DNA of 64,000 nt from Sporothrix humicola (taxonomy: Eukaryota; Ascomycota; Sordariomycetes; Ophiostomatales; Ophiostomataceae), in assembly GCA_021396245.1 (NCBI GenBank), contig WNYE01000107.1, positions 1-64,000 of the forward strand, given 5' to 3'. This document shows positions 32,256-42,466 of this stretch, one piece after another. Numbering within the stretch: the stretch's first letter is position 1; every line of letters starts with the position of its first letter. The notes under the pieces were generated by a model. That model saw only the letters and a program-made list of their open reading frames with translations. It was not told the origin of the DNA and searched no databases. The position numbers and the translations under genes are program-made.

Positions 32256-33377
32256 TTAGTGGGCAGCACGGAATCGCAGAGCAGTGCCGTTCCATGCAGG
32301 ATACGACGTGTGCCACTGGCCGTTGTCATAGGATTTTGTGGATGTGGAGGTGGAGGAGGACGTGACAATGGAGGAAGAAGACGGGATGGATGAAGATGGA
32401 GGAGAAGACGTGGCGGTAGGCTGGTGCCATTGGCCGTCATCAAAGGTTGTAGTGGTAGGAGAGGATGTTGTTGAGGACGAGGACGAGGAGGATGAAGAGG
32501 AGGAGTGAGTGGGAGTGGGAGTGTGCCACAGTCCGTCGTCATAGGTTGTGGTGGAAGTGGTAAAGGTAGACCAGACGGGGCCGTAGCCGTTGGGCCATGC
32601 AGATGCAGGAGATTGGAGGATAGAAGTGGAGGAGGAAGTCCATGCTGAGGAAGAGGAGGTGGCTAGTGAGGAGGACGAGATTGAAGAGGATGGCGCTGTG
32701 GAGGTCGATGATAACGAGGCGAGAGATGAGGATGTGGAAGAGGATGAGGAAGAGGGTATTGACGAGGAGGAGGAAGAGGCTGACGAAGATGATGAAGTTG
32801 AGGACGAGGGTAGAGCAGAAGATGAGAATGCCGATGTTGAAGTCGGTGATGACACAGGAGCAGACACGGGCGATGACGCTGGCGCAGAAGACGGCGCGGC
32901 AGAGAATGCCGGCACGACCGTCACAGACACAGTCTGGGTAACAACATCCTCTGCACTTGTTTCCGTCGTAGTGCTTGACGGGCCCTCGACATCAACGACC
33001 GAAAACTCGGTGACATGTGCCGTTACCGGCGTCTTAGGCCGAGTTGTGGACGTCACCACGACAGTGTCAGTGTCGGTAACTGTGGGCGCGGCTGTCTCGA
33101 CGACGACCGTCGTACTAAAGGCTGTGGCCGTTGTAGCCACTGCTGGTTTTGTAGACGTCGTCGTCGCTGCGCCGCCGCCGCCGCCGCCGTTTCCACTGCC
33201 ATTTCCGCCGTCAATGTTGACAACGGAATAAGTAGCTCGTGGTGCAAGCGCAGCTTCCCGTTCTCGTATTTGCTGTAGTCTTGGGTTGTGTTTGGGAGAA
33301 AAGGGCAAGGCTGAGGCTGTTGTGGAAAAGGCAATTGCCACTGTCAAAAGCGACGCAGAGAGATGATGCAACTGCAT
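32256..33377 (-). CDS. secreted Ser/Thr-rich protein with three DDGxWH repeats
   Basis: A single exon encodes 373 residues. Residues 1-23 form a clear signal peptide (hydrophobic core LLTVAIAF, likely cut after ASA). Next come a short mature start, a Gly run, then a long Ser/Thr/Ala-rich stretch (about 65-265) that should be heavily O-mannosylated. The C-terminal third holds three similar motifs: YDDGLWH, FDDGQWH and YDNGQWH, each after a Thr/Ser run and spaced by Ser-rich linkers. No GPI signal is seen, so it is either secreted or held in the wall. Function unknown. The opposite strand is open for 213 codons only because of the Ser-codon bias. Confidence 0.82.
   Translation of the reverse strand: MQLHHLSASLLTVAIAFSTTASALPFSPKHNPRLQQIREREAALAPRATYSVVNIDGGNGSGNGGGGGGAATTTSTKPAVATTATAFSTTVVVETAAPTVTDTDTVVVTSTTRPKTPVTAHVTEFSVVDVEGPSSTTTETSAEDVVTQTVSVTVVPAFSAAPSSAPASSPVSAPVSSPTSTSAFSSSALPSSSTSSSSSASSSSSSIPSSSSSSTSSSLASLSSTSTAPSSSISSSSLATSSSSAWTSSSTSILQSPASAWPNGYGPVWSTFTTSTTTYDDGLWHTPTPTHSSSSSSSSSSSTTSSPTTTTFDDGQWHQPTATSSPPSSSIPSSSSIVTSSSTSTSTKSYDNGQWHTSYPAWNGTALRFRAAH
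32310..32545 (-). repeat. three dispersed copies of a 23-bp unit coding DDGxWH
   Basis: Copies start near 32310, 32424 and 32523 (plus-strand coordinates, reading GTGCCA-TGGCCGTC-TCA-AGG in consensus). They code for the Y/F-D-D/N-G-L/Q-W-H motif, and are separated by 75-90 bp of Ser-codon-rich sequence. Confidence 0.85.
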
Positions 33378-35265
33378 CGTGGCAGTTGAAGGCGGAGTTC
33401 AGAGGCAGAGGTGGAGGATGTGAATGGAGTGTGGATTCAGTGATTTTTTTTGTGTTTTGTTTTGAATTTTTGTGTAAGGTGCGTGTTGGAAGAGAGTGAA
33501 GATGATGCAAATGCAAATGCGATGAAGTGAATTGATGGATTTGCTGATAATGATGAACTGGATGCAAGTGGATATATGAAGTGAATCTAAATGGCAAAAC
33601 AAGGCTGGGTGAAAGAGTGAAGTGTCGATGCAAAGCAAACAAACCTTGTCGAAGTTGAAAGTTGAAGTCGAAAGTCGAGGTTGAAAATAAATTCGAGGAT
33701 GAGAAGGGGTTGCATCCAAAAATAAAATTGAAAGAAGCTTGGGCACTTCTTATGTATGCTGTGCGAGGGCTCCTCTCTTCTCGAGGCCTGGCCAGATGCG
33801 GTCGAAATTGCGCAGAAATGCAGAAGGCTGGAGCTCTGAAATGAAGCCGTGACGAAAAGGAGCGGATGCAGGCCGTGGCGAATGTAAATAAAACAGCCCT
33901 TTGGTGCACCAAAAACCCTGTGGCTGGGGAGCGAAACTAAATAAACGGAATAGGGTCTGATGCGCGCTTGTGATTGGCTGCTGAAGAGCTGATTTTCAGG
34001 AACGCAGCGAAAATAAGTGGGCCTTCCGTCACCAGCCACCCATTTACACCACTAGCGCCAGATCTGTTCTTGCCCCTGTCCGGCGAGGGGTGAGGAATGC
34101 GCGCCAATATTTTCTTTTCAGGGTCCAGTCCCGCCAAAAACCACCGGAATTGGCACCGCTGAACTGCACGAATTGGGAGCTTTCAGCGCTCGACCTGCGC
34201 CAAGCACCGCGCTTCTGCAGCGCAGCACTGAAAGTCAATAAACCAATAGCCCCTGCAAATCTCAGCGCCGAATTCATCCAGCCATTCCCTTCATCCTCCC
34301 GAGTTCGAGCCCCAATCAAAACGTCAAGTCTGCTCAAACTGCTGGTCTGGGCGCACTGCACACGCCACTTTCGATGCACAATGCACGACACCGTTGGAGG
34401 TTGCATCTCTAGTGAGATACGGGGAACAAGTGCGGAGGATTTCTCATAAGGCTGTAAGTGGACTTCATCTGTTGCGGAACATGAATTGATTCTATGCAGA
34501 TCAACGACAAGCATACCACGATGATAGATGTAAAAAGGGAAATGTCTAACAATTCCCAAAGCGGAAATATAACAAGAAATCATACAAGTGAAGGGCTGTT
34601 CCCATATTTGTACACCAGAATATGTTAATTGCTAAAGCATCTATCTAGAATGGACGGCCATAACTATGTTCTGTTTAATCCAAGTATTTCGGTACCAATG
34701 TGATGGCCACGGGGAAGGTGCCATATGTTTTTACCCCAAGGCATATATCTCCATAGAAATGCAACAAAGAAGAAAAAGAAACATGAGTAGAAATGAATGA
34801 CATGATATGAAAACATGCAAGTAAGTCCATCAAAACTGAAAAATCCATAAACAACAAAAACATGAAATCGGTCGTGTAGTGACTAAACTGGGGTATTGGG
34901 GTATCTTTTCTGAATGCTTGGTATCTGGGGTATCTGGTGTGTAAAAGAGATATGATATATCTGAGGTCTCTGGTGGCAAAGCCAGCTTTGCTGTTTTTTT
35001 TTTGTGTTTTTTTTTTTTCTTTTCCTTCGTTCTTTCTTTTAGAGTGCGGTATGCCGATAATGTTGTGTCGTGGGTCGTGGGTTGGCGTAAATATCATGTG
35101 ATGGACATGCATGTTGTGAGGAGCAATTCGCTCTTTTTTTTTCAATTGTTTTGGTGGCCATTTATCAAGCAACAATAATGCAAGCGGTTTTGATGTCATC
35201 GTGGCCGAGTGGTCTTATCATCATAATTATGACGACAAGAAGAAATGGTGCGGTGTTAACCAAAT
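33378..35265. other. intergenic, includes promoter of secreted protein gene
   Basis: About 1.9 kb. The part 33400-33760 is G/A-rich on the plus strand (C/T-rich on the coding strand), like a leader of the minus-strand gene. Frames of up to 180 codons around 34044-34583 show no domain and no splice logic, so I do not call them. Confidence 0.5.
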
Positions 35266-35490
35266 CTAACGGCCATTTTCACCGGTGGTGCTGGCAGACG
35301 AAGTCTTGTGGGACTTGTGGGCGTTGGTGTAAGACGAGCCGCTCTTGGAGTCGGAGCTAGGGCGTGACGAAGAAGAAATCTTGACAGAATTCTCCCTGAT
35401 TGAGCTGGAGTTTGACGTCTTCTTGGATGAAGATTTCTTCTGAGTCTTTGACTCAGTGTAGTGGGTGCTGGCCTGGCTGTATGAGCTCAT
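35266..35490 (-). CDS. possible small Ser/Lys-rich protein
   Basis: A 74-residue frame from the ATG at 35490 is made of Ser, Lys, Thr and Asn with SSYSQASTHYTESK at its start. It has no known domain. In its support, 43 bp upstream lies a good splice acceptor (GCTAACATACCCAG), which suggests a spliced leader, with a possible donor GTATGT near 35703. The composition is low-complexity, so chance cannot be excluded. Confidence is low. Confidence 0.3.
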   Translation of the reverse strand: MSSYSQASTHYTESKTQKKSSSKKTSNSSSIRENSVKISSSSRPSSDSKSGSSYTNAHKSHKTSSASTTGENGR

Positions 35491-38400
35491 GTCTGCTATC
35501 TGACGAGGACGTGTGGGCTCTTGGCCTGGGTATGTTAGCCATGATGCCAATGATATCACTGTAAATCAAGATGGGAAGATGGATGCAACACAGGCCAAGA
35601 AGTCAAGATCGAACAAGTGGACAAGCACAAAATTAGGGACGAGAAACAACGAAGCAAATGAAAGCATATAAATACAAGGCACGCAAAACAAATGCCACAT
35701 ACTGTTCAGAGTGACGTGCTAACACTGGAAATAGATATTGGTGATATTGATATGATGTTTTTGAATTCGAACTGGACGATGATAGTTCACGACACCGAAG
35801 CAGAGAATCAGAACGTCTACGCATCTACATTTACAGGAAAGATCCAACTTTTATACAGTTGCTTTCAGTCGTTTCTTTCTTCACTTTTTTCCTTCTGATA
35901 TACTTAAAGAAAAGATATCTATTTGTTCTGAACAGAGCCTCAAGCATAGGACCTGTTTCTTTGTCTTCTTCACTTGCAAGGCAGATAAATTTTGGTGAAT
36001 TTGAGTGACAGAAAACCACATGAGCAACGACAAAAATAGGCCGGGCTGCCTGGCGAGTGAATATAGTCCTTGATATCACGACTCTTGTAAACAAAGAAAG
36101 CAGATGTTCTCTGCATCGAGACCCTGTCTTTAGTGTGGTACCCCATGTATGGGGGTGTGGCCGTGGGGGTAGATCGAGGATTGGTGAATTGGGATTCTCC
36201 TAACTAATACACGCCCACGAGGCCAGCCAACCACAGTCTCCAATTCCATCAGGCTGATGAAATGACGCACCTGCGACCACTTACAGCCCTGTCTTCACCG
36301 TTTGTGTGGCAAAAAAAGTGAACAACATTCTTTGTTCTCTGAACGCAGCCTCGCGGCAGGATCACACTTGAAGCGGGCACCATCATCGGGGACGGCGGCT
36401 TGTGCAATTCTGCTTCTCCCTTACTTTAATGCCCAACGGGCTTTCTTTCCGCCAACAGAGAGTTTTACTTTCCTTCATTTTATTTGCCCGGAGTCTACGG
36501 AGGGACCTCCCTGACCAGAGATCGATACGGCCCCCAGGAGGATACTCCCGTGAAGCGACAAGACTAAAATGACTACCCTTTGTGGCGTTTGTTTACTTGG
36601 ACTATAATTGTCTTTGATTTTTTAAGGGGAGACGTAGAGAATATCGTTGTGTTTGCATTGCGATTTCTCTGTTAGAATTTGCCCCGATGTGAGAATTATT
36701 TTAGGTGGCACTCGAATTCTTTTTTACGGAGTACCCGAGCAGGAAATTGGTTCGCATTGCCCAACATTCACTGACGCAATTGCGCAATGAGTCGCTGGCT
36801 TTCAGCACTTGGGCAGCGAGCATCCCGCTCTGGCGACCATTTTCTTTTATTTCAAGTGTATTTTACTGGTGATTTCTAGGACTAATAGGACTGATAGGAC
36901 TACATTTTCTGCCTCGTCTTTGTTGTCAAGATGCAGTGTCCAAAGTGCGTACAGGGCAATGAAACGCAAAAGTCACACAGTGAGTCAACTGTTGATATTT
37001 ATATTTGCTTTTCTTTGTTCTAAGATTGTAATGCCTGCATTCCTGAGGCCCTCGAGCCGTGTCTATTAAACGCCCACGAAATCCCACCCCCTACGGACTG
37101 AAATAGCAGCAACTTGACACTCGTTCTCTGCGTTTTTTCTTCGACAAGCGAACTCGACTCTTAATTTCGTCAAAGATATTTTCGTTCACCGCTTGATGCC
37201 TCATTTTCAAATCGCATAGGTTGCCTCCCTTTCGACACTATCGACTCTCGGGGACACGAAAAGCAGCATTCGGACACTTCGCATATCTTTTGATCCCCAG
37301 CTTTATTCGTTCTTGCGCCCACGACCATTTTCGTTCCTTTCGACAGAGCCTCGGCTTCTGACGACAACAAACGTCGTACCAACAAACATTGTCACGAAAA
37401 GAAAAGAGATTAATGAAGTAGATGACCAAACACCGTCTCCGAGGCTGCTTGCTAACCTGTTGAATTTCAGATGCAGACTGGTGTTTTCTTTTCCATGGCC
37501 ATTTTTCGATTTTCGAATTTTTCATTTATGCATCAAGATGCATCTCAAAATCAGTTCGACAGTTCAAACCCAAAAAGCACCGTAATCGGGCACAATTTCA
37601 CCAGACGGAATCGCTTCCACCATTTCTGCGAACTTTTGCCTTCGCAGTGTCGCTGGGTGCTCTCACGCTCGATCATGACGTCGATTGAGGCTTGCTCCGC
37701 CACAAACTGAAGCTCATCTAAATAAAGTCTGGCAGTCTTTGGGGGCTTTTGACTAATGCCTTGCCAAGAAGACTAACTGCGCCGGCGACTACGTTTTCAG
37801 CCACAAATACTGACGTTTTGTGGAACTTTTGATCTTCCCAGGCCTTTTGGAGTAGCTTACCAGCTCTTTTGCAGTAATATGAGTGCATCGCGAGTACTTT
37901 GTCCAAGATGCGTGTTCTCAGCCATTCACACAGCCACACAACCTCCACTCGCCATCGTCCACTGCCTCACTGATGCCTCGAATATTACGTTTGTTTACGG
38001 CGCTATTTTGGCACTGGACTACTGTCAAAAGACCGCTATTAGCCACTAAATATTGGCTTTAGCCCGTCTAGCGTAACGGCGGCCTGCGGACGTTCCTGTC
38101 TTGGGACCTCGTTCGGCCAATTTAGCTTGAATGCATTCTGCTCAAATATATGGCCTGTCGTTTGGCTCGTAGTCTGGCAGTCTGGGTCTTTGCTTGCTCG
38201 TTTTGTTGAGTCGTTTTGCTTCGACTTTTCCGATATTTCGATATCCCAATATTCGGCACCTGTTCTTTCCTAATTCGGCGCTATCTTCGTCCAATACTCG
38301 ACAGTTTCGTGCAGCCTTTCAACCATCCAGGCCCCGCGTCTCAACATCGGGTTCTACAACAGCCACAGCCTGACATCATACGGCACCGTGCATATCCAGA

Positions 38401-38997
38401 CTCTCCCTTACATCTCGTGACCACCTGCAAACTCTGCCAGGCCTCCAACGCCCCCAACTTCCAGAGCTCGCTTTCGCGGCAATATTAGAACCAGACACAC
38501 TCGAGTCCCATTGCTCCTTCCCCAATACGTCAGAAGGGTAGCGTCTCCTGCCAGTTTTAAGCTTGTTGAGATACGCCATACACACATATTTTCAGCGGGT
38601 CAACCGCACCTTCTCTTTCCGTGTTATTTGTGTCGCTCAGCTGCCCCGCCCTAGATCCTTCCTCGTCTTTGCTCCATCGTCCCCTCCTTTTTCTTTGCGC
38701 TATCGACCTCGTTTTTCTTGGTCGCCAATAGCAAGGTTTCTAGGCCCAACAAACTCCTCCAGGAAGCGTTTACGCAAGACGCCAGAAGAACGCCTGCCAG
38801 GCACCGGCTCAGAAAACGCCAGGAAAAGCCAAGAAGCGGACGAAATAAAATCAGAGTTGCCAGCGTCACCGGTTTTCATCTTCCTCACCTCATATTTTTA
38901 TTTTCTCCTTCTTTCAACCGCCAAGGTCTTACGACAACTTCCATTTCTTCTTCGATACCCCGTCAAACAAAGACACCCGCGAGTCAGAACCCCAGAC
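35491..38997. other. 3.5-kb intergenic region upstream of annexin
   Basis: No gene is recognised. The last 700 bases, C/T-rich with CTCC and TTC runs, are likely promoter and leader of the annexin gene. Short open frames elsewhere have no domain. Confidence 0.55.
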
Positions 38998-40608
38998 ATG
39001 TCCTACTATCCTCCCTATGGCCGTACGTATATCTATTATTAGCCCTCCATGTTTTGAGCGTGCACGCTCCCATGCGCCCTCTAACCCCCATCGCGCCTGC
39101 CTCCCCGCTCTGCTCCGCAGCCGGACAGATCGCACCTGTCATTTCTCCTGTTTCCGGCGAATACGACATGCGCAAGGCTGCACATCGCATCGACGGATCT
39201 CGTCCTTCGCCTGCACTTTCTGTCTGCAAAATGAACAGCTCACTAACTTAACCTTCCAGAAGCGCCACCACCGCAAGGCGGCGGATACTACCAACAGCCC
39301 CCTCCTCCCGGCCAGTACCCTCCACCGCAACAGGGCGGCTATCCTCCCCAGCAGTACGGCGCTCCTCCTCCACAGCAACCTCCCTACGGCGCACCACCAC
39401 CGGGCCAGTATGGCGGTTATCCCCAGCAACCGCCCGCTCCCTACGGCCAGCCGCCCCCGCCGCAGCAACACCAACCCTACGGCCAGCAGCCACCTTATGG
39501 TCAACAACCTCCTTACGGCCAACAGCCTCCCTATGGACAGCAGCAGCCGCCGTACGGCCAGCCACCGCAGGGCCATGCTCCACCTGCTGGCTACGGTCCT
39601 CCCGGCGGTGGATACGCAGCTCCCAATGTGCCGCCGACGCCGCCTTCCGTAGGCTACGCTGGCCCACAGTCGATCAACTGGGACGCCACCCACGATGCCA
39701 ACGCCTTGCGTCAGGCCATGAAGGGCTTCGGCACAGACGAGAAGGCTTTGATCCGCGTTCTGGCCGACAAGGACCCGCTGCAGGTCGACGCCATTCGCAA
39801 CACATACCACCGCATCCACGGCCGCGACCTGATCAAGGACATTGAGTCGGAGACGAGCAGCTGGTTCGAGTATGCTCTCGTGGCACTGTGCCGCGGTCCT
39901 CTGCTCAACGACGTGCACATGCTGCACGACGCCATGAGCGGGCCCGGGACCAAGGAGTCCATGCTCAACGACATCCTGCTGTCCCGCTCCAACGCCGACC
40001 TGCGCGCCATCAAGAGCCTGTACCAGCAGACCTACCGCCGCTCGCTCGAGGACGCCGTCCGTGGCGAGCTCAGCATGAAGACGGAGCGCCACTTTATGAT
40101 TGTCCTGCAGGCCACGCGCGCCGAGGATAGTGCGCCCGTCCAGAAGCACGAGGTCGACCGCGACGTCCAGGAGCTCTACAATGCCACCGAGGCCAAGATG
40201 GGCACCGACGAGATCCGCGTCTGCAGCATTTTCAGTACGCGCAACGACAACCACCTGCGCGCCGTTGCCTTTGAGTACCGCCAGCGCTACGCCCGTGCAC
40301 TCGAGGACGTCATCCGCAAGGAGTTCTCGGGCCACATGGAGGAGGCTCTTCTTTTCCAGCTCCGGCATGCCACCGACAAGTACATGCACCAGGCCGCTCT
40401 GCTCGAGGATGCCATGGTCGGCGCTGGCACCCGCGACAAGCTGCTCGTCAGCCGCATCGTGCGCATCCACTGGGACCGCTCGAACCTGGCCAACGTCCGC
40501 GGCGCCTACGAGAAGCGCTACCGCCATAACCTGGCCGGGCGCATTCGTGGCGAGACTAGCGGTGACTATGAGCGCCTCATGCTGGCCTGTATCGGTGAGC
40601 GCGTGTAG
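38998..40608 (+). CDS. annexin (fungal ANXC type)
   Basis: Exon 1 (38998-39022, MSYYPPYG plus one base) joins exon 2 (39260-40608) over a 237-nt intron (GTACGT, CTAAC branch, TTCCAG), giving 457 residues. Residues 1 to about 140 are rich in Pro, Gly, Tyr and Gln with PPYGQQ repeats, a disordered head common in fungal annexins. From about 145 on come four annexin repeats: GFGTDEKALIRVLAD in repeat 1 and SGPGTKES in repeat 2, then MGTDEIRVC and VGAGTRDKLLVSRIVR. These carry the GxGT-type calcium loops, though the matching acidic residues are not all evident. Annexins bind acidic phospholipids in a Ca2+-dependent way. The opposite strand is open for 462 codons because of codon bias and is not called. 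Confidence 0.93.
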
Positions 40609-42466
40609 ACGGCGGCCGGTAGTAGTTGCTGGGTCGTGAAGGAAAGAGTCAGCAAATTGTATGATTGAGAGATATCCGGGATCGATGGCTGGGATGCATT
40701 TGCTTTGCTTGTTAATTAGTATTCCGTTATATCATGTTTACGTCTTATGCTTTAACGCCGCTATAGTTTCTGCATCTATGTTCTTTCTTCTTTTATGTTC
40801 GGTTATGTTCCGTTCCGTACTTGTTTCGATCTGAAGCAAGGGTAAATGTCCACGAAGTTCTGTCTGACGGGAAGCTGAGACACGATATTACAGGCAGCAT
40901 ACGCCACTATCACTCACGCATGGCACGCTATAAAATTAATATCTATGCTAATATATTTAGTAACAACGGCACAGGATTAAAATGTATCGTCTCGCCGTAC
41001 ACGTCCCACATTACCTATTTATTTAGTGGCAATTCGTTTGGCAGGCACAAAATATCTCACGTTCTTTTCGTCTCCTTCAATATCTTCATATTGCGCTCTT
41101 TCATACTTCTGATTGACAAATACCACGGGTGTTTGCATAGAAGAAGACACTATCATGCACCACCAGTGCAACCATACGACGTAATTACACAGTAAATGGA
41201 TTGGCTCAATATCCGCCGTATCGAATTGTCAACAGCACAGATTGAATGCGCCCAGAATACTACATATTGTCGAGTTCATCACCTGGCCTCTTTACCTGAA
41301 CCAATAGCATGCGAGCTAGTAGACCCACTTGTCCCATTTCAATACATCTATAACCACACTAGTCCCTATACGGCTAGTAAATTATGCTCTCTCATTAATT
41401 ACGAGTTTTTCCGTTTGCTCATCGTGCCCTTTCGTGTCGCGTCTCGTTTGCTAGTGATTATTCTTAGTCGTTACTGTTGTGTCGCACCCGCCACGGAGCA
41501 GATATATCACGCGGAAATGGCCCTGCTTTGCCCCTAATCGGCGCTATCCTGGCAACTTTTTACTTAACTATCACACTTTTGCTACCCATTTTTACCTTGG
41601 ATCATTAATCTCCATTTTTCTCGACACTTTTCTCGCCTCACCTCATCCCACTGCGTTTGCGCAAAAGCCGCGTCTCAGGGCCACGAATGCCAGCGCCAAC
41701 ATCGAATCGTCATTTCCTTGTTACATACGTATCATCCAGCATTCATTTTGAATATATTCATTGTTGATTTTCAGAAGTCTCACACGGTGGCAACTTTGGA
41801 CGCCCGTCAGTTTCTGCTCAGACATCACGCCTTCTCGGCACTCGCAGCCTCGTTCTCATACGACGTACACGTCCCGCAGACAAGACTGCGGATATCACAG
41901 CAACTCTCACACATCTCATCATTCATTTATTGTTTTTGAAAGTTCATATCTATATCTCATATATTTTGTTACGCATATTTGCTCTTGCCCCTTTTTGAGT
42001 CCTGCGCATCACCGGTTGAGCCTTCCCATTTCGTGAGCAATTCCGCCGCCCCGATCGCGCCTTCCGTGTCGTCAAGGTAAACGCGTTTTCGGTCCAAGAA
42101 CGTGACCAACCCCTTTTCCAAAGCCCAGTTGGTTTCAATTTTTTTTGGGATCACAAGCAGGATAGCTCCTGGCCTCTGTTCGTCTGCCTTCTCTCAATAC
42201 CATTACGCTTCCACCTCTGCGTCGACCCACGTGCCTGTTTTGTGGACATCCCAGTTCAACATCACGATTCCCAGATTCTTCAACGTCTAGCAAGGGCCCG
42301 TTGCTTGAGGCTACAAAATTCTTGATCAATCGACATCTAGGAGGAACGAATGGACGAGCAGTAGTTTTGCTTACAGTCCACTTGGCCGTCCCTCTACACC
42401 GAGACACACGTGCTCGAGCCCGTTGTTGTACGGTTTGACCTGGGCACTGTTACGCCTGCGCTCAAT
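40609..42466. other. intergenic, AT-rich in its first half
   Basis: About 1.9 kb. The part 40700-41600 is A/T-rich compared with the neighbouring genes. The rest leads into the next gene. No coding sequence or transposon ends are seen. Confidence 0.5.

Noticed and set aside
32590..33231. 213-codon acidic frame opposite the Ser-rich secreted protein
   Set aside because: Glu/Asp runs arise from reading Ser codons (TCN/TCT) on the other strand; no start context or domain.
34290..34330. GAGTTCGAGCCCC, like a tRNA B box
   Set aside because: No A box or cloverleaf stems at the right distance on either strand.
34044..34583. 179-codon minus-strand frame
   Set aside because: Composition is not gene-like, no domain is seen, and there is no splice or start context.
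35196..35290. GTGGCCGAGTGGTCT, like the A box of a Ser or Leu tRNA
   Set aside because: No matching B box, anticodon arm or acceptor stem could be paired downstream.
39139..40527. 462-codon open frame on the minus strand opposite annexin
   Set aside because: It is the mirror of a GC3-biased exon with clear annexin repeats on the plus strand; its Leu/Val/Ala/Arg-rich translation has no domain.
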